A stretch of 64,000 nt of DNA from Rugalucina vietnamica (lineage: Eukaryota; Mollusca; Bivalvia; Lucinida; Lucinidae), in the NCBI GenBank assembly GCA_964017185.1, contig OZ024873.1:50888760-50952759 (forward strand). Reading direction: 5' to 3'. The notes below the pieces were generated by a model. That model was not told where the DNA came from and made no database searches. It saw only the letters and a program-made list of their open reading frames with translations. Positions 63,303-64,000 of the stretch are shown in pieces. Every line of letters begins with the position of its first letter. The first letter of the stretch is position 1. The translations under genes were made by a program, and so were the position numbers.

Positions 63303-64000
63303 AAAACATTGATAATGACTCTGTGCCTTTGATTATACAGTTTCTGTCATCTCAAAGTTAAGTTTATCACCACTTACTGTTAATTTAGAAAAATTTTCCG
63401 GACTTTTTTTTTTTTACACAATTTTTTTTCTTAATAATTAGCAAAATGTTTAATGCCGTTGCATGTATTCATGCAATCTATCAAGCTTATAGAGAAAACA
63501 TTAAATACCTGAGGCAACGAATTTGCGAATATTCACATACTAATATTTGCAAACTTTACTTAGTTTAGATATAGTATATAGCAACATAGAAGCCACTGAG
63601 GTAGCCAGTGGGCTTGAGTTTAAACACAATTATGTTTTATTGAAAAATTGCAAATTACCCTCTCTTCTCTCTTCTTTTGCAGATGGTAGATTTGTACAGG
63701 TCAACCTCATTATAACGCTATCATTTGTGGTCCATGGAAACAGACCATGTAATAAGTGAAACTGTTATAACAAGGTTATTTACAATAGACATAAAGCAAA
63801 AGAATCAATTTGGGAGCCATGACATGTCTTTGTTATATTGAAAACAACACGAAAGGGGGTTGTTTTTTATTTTGGTTGAACTGTACATGTACTTGTTTTT
63901 CCTTTTGCAGGTAATTCTATTACTGATCATCCTTATCATGAGAAAGAGAATAGCACTGGTTGTAACGATGTTTTACGAGGCGGGAAAGTGTATAGCTGCT
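31644..64000 (+). CDS. SLC44A1-like: Choline transporter-like protein (SLC44A1/CTL1 type), 5' half, eight exons, runs off the window
   Basis: Joined coding exons 31644-31667, 36859-36957, 43416-43564, 45884-46099, 54593-54759 (or 56720-56886), 60031-60120, 61114-61259 and 63911-64000 give 327 uninterrupted codons. All introns are GT-AG and phases agree at every junction. The family are multi-pass membrane proteins moving choline (and, for some members, ethanolamine) across plasma and organelle membranes for phosphatidylcholine synthesis. Seen here: an NRGCTD block before TM1 (about residues 27-51), GYDSYGN-C after it, a loop of about 130 residues with Cys68, 108, 112, 135, 155 and 170, then TM2 (about 209-233), TM3 (about 234-258, ending in an LWW motif) and TM4 (about 285-307) followed by MRKRIAL. 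The short loop and these blocks match vertebrate CTL1 better than the longer-loop CTL2/4/5 as I recall them. Vertebrate CTL1 is about 650 residues, so about half is present. Substrate is inferred from family only. Confidence 0.92.
31726..31805. repeat. GAT/GATGAT microsatellite just inside intron 1
   Basis: Imperfect (GATGAT)n beginning about 60 bp after the exon-1 donor. Confidence 0.9.
31815..32235 (+). mobile_element. V-domain-like SINE split by a family-A element
   Basis: GCTTATTGGTCAAGCATCAG, CATTGAGCAAGATAGTACTG and CAGGAAACAGTGGCTAAATCC lie left of 31967. TATGTTAAACTAC and an A-run lie right of 32199. Confidence 0.75.
31967..32199 (+). mobile_element. Family-A element inserted in a SINE, intron 1
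   Basis: GAGCCGCCTCGTGGGAAACC to TTTTCACATGGGGCAGCTC. SINE-like sequence stops at the left edge ('GACAGACTGAT') and resumes at the right ('ATGTTAAACTAC', then an A-run). Confidence 0.9.
32596..32809 (+). mobile_element. Family-A element with half-deleted core, TSD ATAT
   Basis: GAGTTGTGACGCGAGAAAAC to TTTTCTCATGAAGCGGTTC, with ATAT on both sides. Only GCTGATCAGCTCATCTGCGCC is left of the core, so one stem half is lost. Confidence 0.87.
33401..34577. mobile_element. Tandem-monomer element with terminal hairpins in intron 1, ~160-bp monomers
   Basis: It opens with TATCGCACCTGC-tta-tAGCAGGGTGCGATA (33404-33433) and a (GTCCGTCC)n run. About seven monomers follow with 'GACATCAGAGATAGCTGCGAG', 'CCTTGCATAGTAATTGTCC' and CCCTTGACCTATATTTCACGG. 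It closes with GCAGGTGCGATA (34543-34554) and hairpin CTCCGCGGAG. Open frames across the monomers are a by-product of the repeat, not a gene. Confidence 0.78.
34767..34990 (+). mobile_element. tRNA-derived SINE with V-domain-like core
   Basis: TGGCTTAATGGTAGAG resembles a box A and GGGTTCAATCCCC a box B. The CTTGAGCAAGACACATT core and TGTTAAACC-(CAAA)n tail follow. The core resembles the V domain of vertebrate and invertebrate SINEs as I recall it. Confidence 0.83.
35091..35327 (+). mobile_element. Family-A element, intron 1
   Basis: GAGCCGTGATGCAAGAAAAC to TTTTCTGGTGATGTGGCTC. Core TTCGCAGTAACTGCGAA. Confidence 0.88.
36041..36195 (+). mobile_element. tRNA-type SINE fragment, intron 1
   Basis: GGTGCATTGGTTTTGTCACT, CAGGCTCGATCCGGGGCTTC (box-B-like) and ATGACCTTAGCTGTTGGTGG. 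Related fragments lie at 25760-25870 and 42722-42875. Confidence 0.68.
36366..36581. mobile_element. CG-rich inverted-repeat element, intron 1, 280 bp before exon 2
   Basis: TACTGTAAATTCGGAAATTTTCGCGAG pairs with CTCGCGAATATTTCCGTATCTACAGTA (each in pieces below 20 bases). The interior repeats GAATTCGCGAG. Confidence 0.82.
36859..36957 (+). CDS. SLC44A1-like: Exon 2: residues 9-41, start of TM1
   Basis: 99 nt, phase 0 to 0. It encodes an acidic stretch (DDEEKTD), the family block NRGCTDI and the first half of TM1 (LVLLIFVLFWAGM). The acceptor is TTTCAG at 36858 and the donor GTAAGT at 36958. The 17-bp acceptor region is duplicated exactly 57 bp upstream (36785-36801). Use of that upstream site would add in-frame sequence with an immediate TAA, so it is a decoy. 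A family-A inverted-repeat element begins about 6 bp after the donor starts. Confidence 0.93.
36964..37205 (-). mobile_element. Family-A element abutting the exon-2 splice donor
   Basis: Starts AAGCCGTGTCATGAAGAAAC about 6 bases after the donor GT at 36958 and ends TTTCTCGCATCCCAGCTC. Core CTGTGCAGTAACTGCACAG. Confidence 0.87.
37424..38895. mobile_element. Tandem-monomer element with terminal hairpins in intron 2
   Basis: It opens with TATACCCCCGGCAT-tta-TGCCGACGGGTATA (37430-37459), then a (GTTCGTTC)n run. Diverged ~180-bp monomers follow ('TATATCTCATGAACCAATGA', GAGGTCAAAATCTAGGTCACC), then long T-runs (38234-38332) and three ~118-bp direct repeats (about 38505-38850). It closes with GCCGGGGGTATA (38855-38866) and hairpin GTGCC-tctcaa-GGCAC. 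CTAGTT stands at both edges and may be a target duplication or part of the element. Confidence 0.75.
39125..39358 (+). mobile_element. Family-A element inserted in an older repeat, TSD ATAT
   Basis: ATAT at 39121-39124 and 39359-39362. The flanking repeat (39010-39120 plus 39363-39430) exists without the insertion at about 63011-63140 (shared TGCAATAAAACACA and 'CAGCTATGGTCATGT'). Confidence 0.92.
39602..39804 (-). mobile_element. Family-A element, TSD AAAT
   Basis: AAAT at 39598-39601 and 39805-39808. Core CTGTGCAGTAACTGCACAG; part of the long arm is deleted. Confidence 0.9.
40001..40236 (+). mobile_element. Family-A element, TSD ATTT
   Basis: ATTT on both sides. Core CTGTGCAGTTACTGCACAG. 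Confidence 0.9.
40288..40523 (-). mobile_element. Family-A element, TSD ATTT
   Basis: GAGCCACCGCATGGGAAAACC to TTTTCTCACGCACAGGCTC, with ATTT on both sides. Core CTTCGCAGTGTTACTGCGAAG. Confidence 0.92.
40618..40845 (+). mobile_element. Family-A element
   Basis: GAGCCTTTGCGTGAGAAAACC to TTTTCCCATGAGGTTGCTC. Core CTTCGCAGTTACTGCGAAG. Third copy within 850 bp. Confidence 0.9.
41704..41790 (+). mobile_element. Relic resembling the tip of the 2.75-kb transposon, intron 2
   Basis: ACCCTATATACCCATGATGC and CAGCACAGATTGAAGCAACA follow the terminal bases of the element at 7710 (ACCCTGTATACCG..GATGC, CACAGATTGATGCAACA), then AAAATGGAG. About 90 bp are alignable; the remaining element is not visible. 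Confidence 0.65.
41827..42053 (+). mobile_element. tRNA-derived SINE with A-tail
   Basis: Box-B-like GGGTTCGAGCCCC near 41876, body 'ACATGTGAGACAAGCCAAGT' and CGGGGTTCTCCCGTTTTCGCC, then AAACTGAATT and a ~20-base A-run. Confidence 0.85.
42170..42389 (-). mobile_element. Family-A element, intron 2
   Basis: GAGCCAAGTCATGAGGAAACC to TTTTTGCATGACGCGGCTC. Core CTGTGCAGTAACTGCACAG. Confidence 0.9.
42970..43186 (-). mobile_element. Family-A element with deleted core, TSD AAAT
   Basis: GAGCCGCCTCATGAGAAAACC to TTTTCTCATGACGCGGCTC, with AAAT on both sides. The core is shortened to CAGCTTCGCAGCAGGGCC. It lies 230 bp before exon 3. Confidence 0.9.
43416..43564 (+). CDS. SLC44A1-like: Exon 3: residues 42-91, end of TM1 and start of extracellular loop 1
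   Basis: 149 nt, entering in phase 0 and leaving two bases of a split Pro codon. It encodes IYIAAFSIMHGDAFRLVYGYDSYGNTC; the GYDSYGN-C run is close to vertebrate CTL1. An N-glycosylation sequon NVS lies at residues 79-81. The acceptor is GATTTCAG (ends 43415) and the donor GTAAGT at 43565. A different inverted-repeat family (family D) starts at about 43572, directly downstream of the donor. Confidence 0.94.
43572..43830. mobile_element. Family-D element 7 bp after the exon-3 donor
   Basis: CATAACGAAAACATGACTAT starts just after GTAAGTA. The centre is degenerate and carries a T-run (43612-43634); AGTGGGATATTACACAATTG marks the right part. Confidence 0.75.
43813..43940. repeat. Palindrome with ~50-bp arms in intron 3
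   Basis: AATTGGTGCCCTTGAGTGAG is inverted as CTCACTCAAGGGCAACAATT around GAGGCAGGCAATATAACCTG. Confidence 0.88.
43996..44215. repeat. Two ~107-bp direct repeats, each with a TGACGTCA site
   Basis: Each unit carries AAGTGCA-CTG, then TGACGTCAGAGGG and GATCATGCGACATGACGGAA (one base differs in unit 1), then AATAGCACCCTCC. TGACGTCA is a perfect CRE-type octamer. Function is not shown. Confidence 0.85.
44345..44580 (+). mobile_element. V-domain-like SINE, intron 3
   Basis: GGTGGGCTAGTGGCTGGAGG, AGGTCCAAATCTC, CCTTGAGCAAGACACATTTA and an A-rich tail to 44580. Confidence 0.8.
44942..45158 (+). mobile_element. Family-A element with worn left end, intron 3
   Basis: ATGAGAAAACCAACAATCAGG to TTTTCTCATGCAGGGGCTG. 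Core CTTTGCATTAATTACTACAAAG. Confidence 0.8.
45676..45812 (+). pseudogene. Truncated tandem copy of exon 4 (dead or poison exon)
   Basis: Positions 45679-45810 match 45885-46016 of exon 4 with about 12 mismatches in 132 bases (hand count). Most are silent; three codons change residue. The matching frame is open to a TAA exactly where homology stops, at 45811. An acceptor (TTTCAG, ends 45675) is kept, but the exon end and donor are missing. Entry from exon 3 would use the wrong frame because of two extra bases at the 5' edge, reaching TGA at 45719-45721. It is therefore a decayed duplicate, or at most a poison exon. An assembly artefact merging two haplotypes is possible. Confidence 0.82.
45884..46099 (+). 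CDS. SLC44A1-like: Exon 4: residues 91-163, Cys-rich part of extracellular loop 1
   Basis: 216 nt; one base completes Pro91 and the exon ends with AG of a split Ser codon. It encodes YVFFMDVQSPFTS, then LCVNKCP and further Cys at 135 and 155, with sequon NKT at 142-144. YVFF-D followed by a Cys-x3-Cys-Pro pattern is typical of this loop in CTL1. The acceptor is a T-run then CAG (ends 45883); the donor GTAATA at 46100 is weaker than its neighbours. A truncated tandem copy lies about 75 bp upstream, and a family-A element starts 12 bp after the donor. Confidence 0.94.
46112..46332 (+). mobile_element. Family-A element 12 bp after the exon-4 donor
   Basis: GAGCCTGTGCGTGAGAAAACC to TTTTTTCCATGTAGCAGCTC. 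The core is largely lost (GATAAGCTTTGCAGTTTCTGC). Confidence 0.88.
46381..46697. mobile_element. Second copy of the CCGTATTC-type element, intron 4
   Basis: CATATTTGTTCTAATTAGCAC pairs with GCGCACTAATTAGAACGATTA; internal GCACTTATTAGGACGATATT parallels the 6.3-kb copy. Confidence 0.8.
47408..47645. mobile_element. Inverted-repeat element, GAGGTTATAAAACTTTTTTC ends
   Basis: Left GGTTATAAAACTTTTTTCATGC pairs with right GCATGAAAAAAGTTTTATAACC. A central palindrome AATGCCAACAATTGTTGGCATT is present. Related sequence lies at 51680-51905 and 23010-23130. Confidence 0.85.
48248..48519. mobile_element. Family-D foldback element, well preserved
   Basis: CATCAGGAAAACATG to CATGTTTTCGTAATG. ATTGCGGGTACTCATTAGAA pairs with TAAGGTGTACCCACAATCAA around CCTCACCGAGG. 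Confidence 0.87.
48852..49138. mobile_element. Family-D foldback element
   Basis: CATTACGAAAACTTG to AAGTTTTCCTGATG; diverged central arms. Confidence 0.83.
49872..50815. mobile_element. ~945-bp element with GGATGTTCGCTGC inverted ends
   Basis: GGATGTTCGCTGC (49872) is inverted as GCAGCGAACATCC (ends 50815). Two internal blocks resemble each other (each with ATGCACACTACCCTATAT, near 50318 and 50700). No clear target duplication and no recognised protein. Superfamily unknown. Confidence 0.6.
51130..51629. mobile_element. Family-D element split by a family-A insertion
   Basis: Left part 51130-51184 (CATCAGTGGAACATGTTCAT), right part 51413-51629 ending AGTTTTCGCAATGA. The two parts join into a normal copy when the insertion and one ATAT are removed. 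Confidence 0.88.
51185..51412 (-). mobile_element. Family-A element nested inside a family-D element, TSD ATAT
   Basis: CAGCCGCCGCATGGGAAAAC to TTTTCTCACGCACAGGCTC. ATAT stands at 51181-51184 and 51413-51416. The family-D sequence reads through the junction as in uninterrupted copies. Confidence 0.92.
51680..51905. mobile_element. Second copy of the TTATAAAACTTTTTTC-type element
   Basis: GAGGTTATAAAACTTTTTTC to GAGTTTTATAACCTTGGGACC, with internal GTTGGCATTTTAACATTTTT. Confidence 0.83.
52633..52818 (-). mobile_element. Truncated family-A element
   Basis: CAAAGGCGATGATCAGCTTC, CTGATCATCGCCTTTATTTTC and TTTTCTCATGACATGGCTT remain; the left terminus is replaced. Confidence 0.75.
53272..53504 (-). 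mobile_element. Family-A element, TSD AAAT
   Basis: GAGCCTTCGCCTGAGAAAACC to TTTTCTCACACACAGGCTC, with AAAT on both sides. Core CTGTGCAGTAACTGCACAG. Confidence 0.92.
53729..53935 (+). mobile_element. V-domain-like SINE, intron 4
   Basis: GTGGTAGAGCATTGGACTCC, AGGTTCAATCTCC, CCTTGAGCAAGACACATTAA and TGTTAAACCTC-(AAAC)n. Confidence 0.83.
54291..54471. mobile_element. pogo-like MITE in intron 4, 122 bp before exon 5a
   Basis: CAGCTCAACCTCATTATAAC to CATTATAATGAGGTTGAACTG, bordered by TA on both sides. Confidence 0.83.
54593..54759 (+). CDS. SLC44A1-like: Exon 5a: alternative version of residues 163-219 (loop 1 end and first half of TM2)
   Basis: 167 nt: one base completing Ser163, 55 codons, one base of Gly219. 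It encodes EPLMHFCVP, a helical segment ending LIASWKQM and hydrophobic ILLVLLSI leading into TM2. It corresponds to the FFHRCAP...LISGVMTSKEIILGLCLL region of vertebrate CTL1. It has no N-glycosylation sequon and one Cys (170). The acceptor is TTTCATTTCAG (ends 54592) and the donor GTAGTA at 54760. It has the same length and phases as exon 5b and about 42% residue identity with it, so it is probably spliced as an alternative. Confidence 0.9.
55470..55749. mobile_element. Family-D foldback element between exons 5a and 5b
   Basis: CATTACATAAACTTGCCCATG to CATGTTTTCCTGATG. The central arms are nearly perfect around CGCCTCGCCGAGGTGG. Confidence 0.87.
56720..56886 (+). CDS. SLC44A1-like: Exon 5b: second, probably mutually exclusive version of residues 163-219
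   Basis: 167 nt with the same phases as exon 5a. It encodes HPVLNRCIPQNLVEL, a helical segment ending YQCWRQM and hydrophobic LVLCFVAV. Ser163 and Gly219 are preserved at the junctions (AG|T and G|GT), as are C170-x-P, I-V, D-x-F-x-KVL-x-DL and W-x-QM. Unlike 5a it has sequons NAS (181-183) and NTS (191-193) and extra cysteines at 206 and 214. The acceptor is TTTAATTTCAG (ends 56719) and the donor GTACGG at 56887. No stop or frameshift is visible, so it appears intact rather than decayed. Confidence 0.87.
57140..57690. repeat. Minisatellite of ~31-bp units in the intron after exon 5b
   Basis: About 15 diverged units of ACATTGTGTAGCAATGTTTC + TGATTAAAAA with variable A-runs, including a (CAA)n stretch near 57285. 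Confidence 0.9.
58207..58449. mobile_element. Family-D element lacking most of one central arm
   Basis: CATTACAAAATCGTTCCCATG to CATGTTTTCATGATG. The left copy of the GATTGTGGGTAC arm is missing; only the right one remains. Confidence 0.83.
58939..59172 (+). mobile_element. Family-A element, intact
   Basis: GAGCCGCCTCGTGGGAAAAC to TTTTCCCATGGGGCGGCTG. Core TTCGCGGTTACCGCGAA. Confidence 0.92.
59349..59515 (-). mobile_element. Family-A element lacking most of the long arm, TSD ATTT
   Basis: ATTT on both sides. Core CTTCGCAGTAACTGCGAAG. Only 167 bp, so near-symmetrical short arms remain. Confidence 0.92.
59724..59958 (-). mobile_element. Family-A element just upstream of exon 6
   Basis: GAGCCTATGCATGAGAAAACC to TTTTCTCATGCACAGGCTC. 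Core CTGTGCAGTAACTGCACAG. It ends 72 bp before the exon-6 start. Confidence 0.9.
60031..60120 (+). CDS. SLC44A1-like: Exon 6: residues 219-249, second half of TM2 and most of TM3
   Basis: 90 nt, accepting one base and leaving one base. It encodes FSGLMVLLIRFLASVIVWVILAVAIVASI; the IRF-x-x-x-x-VW pattern between two membrane helices is a CTL family hallmark. The acceptor is ATTTTGCAG (ends 60030) and the donor GTAGGT at 60121. The following intron is only 993 bp and is made almost entirely of three family-A elements. Confidence 0.93.
60166..60468 (-). mobile_element. Family-A element, first of three in intron 6
   Basis: GAGCCGTGTCATGAGAAAAC to TTTTCTCGCGTCATGGCTC. An internal repetition ('GGATTTTTG' and the AAAACAAA block twice) lengthens it to about 303 bp. 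Confidence 0.85.
60517..60821. mobile_element. Symmetrical long-arm family-A element, second in intron 6
   Basis: Both long arms are kept: ACACAAACGGAGCTGTACAAG at the left and CTGTACAGGTCGGTTTGTGTC at the right around a small core. This makes a ~305-bp foldback. Confidence 0.85.
60855..61086 (+). mobile_element. Family-A element, third in intron 6
   Basis: Left part 'TGAGTCATGAGAAATTCAGC', core CTTAGCAGTTACTGCGAAG, right end TTTTTCTCATAAAGTGGCCC. It ends 27 bp before exon 7. Confidence 0.85.
61114..61259 (+). CDS. SLC44A1-like: Exon 7: residues 249-297, end of TM3, connecting loop, start of TM4
   Basis: 146 nt, ending in phase 0. It encodes GTGFLWWTYVDIKNQIEKDEA..., close to GTGVLWWLYAK in vertebrate CTL1, then a charged linker and ERAFLIYSIVSTVLT entering TM4. 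The acceptor is TCTTCCAG (ends 61113) and the donor GTAAGT at 61260. A family-A element ends about 27 bp before the exon. Confidence 0.93.
61324..62892 (-). mobile_element. 5'-truncated, frameshifted non-LTR retrotransposon (LINE) with reverse transcriptase
   Basis: On the minus strand three overlapping frames form one reverse transcriptase: NLYKGKGD...NYRGLKL (about 62880-62680), then FVDLEKAFDRVPR, VHQGSVLSPLLF and catalytic YADDL (about 62600-62180), then a C-terminal part with LRRNDRAMIRWIC, MRWYGHVERS and GKPRKSWDEVL (to about 61340). Two frameshifts break it: one near 62660, where the residues between QCGFM and TTDAIF are lost, and one near 62130. A Cys/His cluster (CGGCLSWIHKKCSGIKG, then CARC) follows the polymerase domain. 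The 3' end carries a short ATG-type repeat. The endonuclease part is absent. It sits antisense in intron 7. The clade is unsure; RTE-like is my best guess. Not mobile as it stands. Confidence 0.9.
63170..63301 (+). mobile_element. 5'-truncated V-type SINE with A-tail, intron 7
   Basis: TTAACTCCCTACAGTACTGG, CAGGAAGCGTTGGCTCCCTC, GGGACGTTAAGCCTC and a ~30-base A-run. Confidence 0.78.
63699..63884. mobile_element. pogo-like MITE just upstream of exon 8
   Basis: CAGGTCAACCTCATTATAAC to ...GGTTGAACTG, bordered by TA. It ends less than 30 bp before the exon-8 start and so contributes or abuts the branch-point region. Confidence 0.78.
63911..64000 (+). CDS. SLC44A1-like: Exon 8, cut by the window end: residues 298-327
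   Basis: Acceptor CCTTTTGCAG ends at 63910. The frame stays open to the last base: VILLLIILIMRKRIALVVTMFYEAGKCIAA. This closely follows the CTL1 block [27 protein letters not shown]. The exon end and the remaining helices lie beyond the window. Confidence 0.9.

Overview
The window looks like nuclear DNA from a marine invertebrate, most likely a bivalve mollusc. It is AT-rich, has one spliced gene with introns of up to about 8 kb, and is packed with many small inverted-repeat elements, tRNA-type SINEs and elements built around tandem monomers. There are no prokaryotic operons and no long open frames apart from a broken retrotransposon. The bivalve assignment is inference from repeat style; no species is claimed.

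The only host gene I can support is on the + strand from about 31.56 kb to the window end. It is the 5' half of a choline transporter-like gene (SLC44A1/CTL1 type). Eight coding exons join in frame with consensus splice sites and give the first 327 residues: a cysteine-rich N-terminus, TM1, the large Cys-rich extracellular loop, TM2, TM3, TM4 and the start of the next cytoplasmic segment. The gene runs off the right edge. The exon carrying the ATG begins with a splice acceptor, so at least one untranslated exon and the promoter lie further upstream and were not located.

The main discovery candidate is in this gene. Two consecutive exons (54593-54759 and 56720-56886) have the same length (167 nt) and the same phases and encode homologous but diverged versions of the loop-1 end plus the first half of TM2. 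Including both would shift the frame, so they look like mutually exclusive exons. One version has two N-glycosylation sequons and two extra cysteines that the other lacks. Exon 4 also has a tandem copy just upstream (45676-45810), truncated and out of phase, which looks like a dying alternative exon.

Layout: 0-7 kb holds inverted-repeat elements, a SINE and a 1.5-kb tandem-monomer element. 7.7-10.5 kb is a 2.75-kb DNA transposon with about 780-bp inverted termini. 12.2-12.7 kb is a TTAA-flanked element. 13.2-16.8 kb is a 39/44-bp satellite. 17.2-20.1 kb is a tandem-monomer element interrupted by a 1.34-kb transposon. 20.4-21.5 kb is a homogeneous 89-bp satellite. 21.5-31.5 kb is intergenic or 5' intronic repeat-rich sequence. 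31.5-64 kb is the gene, whose introns hold more of the same families and, at 61.3-62.9 kb on the minus strand, a 5'-truncated, frameshifted LINE.

The most abundant repeat, called family A here, is a 200-300-bp inverted-repeat element (TIR GAGCC...GGCTC, AT-rich 4-bp target duplications) present in more than 30 copies. Several element copies sit within a few bases of the gene's splice donors.
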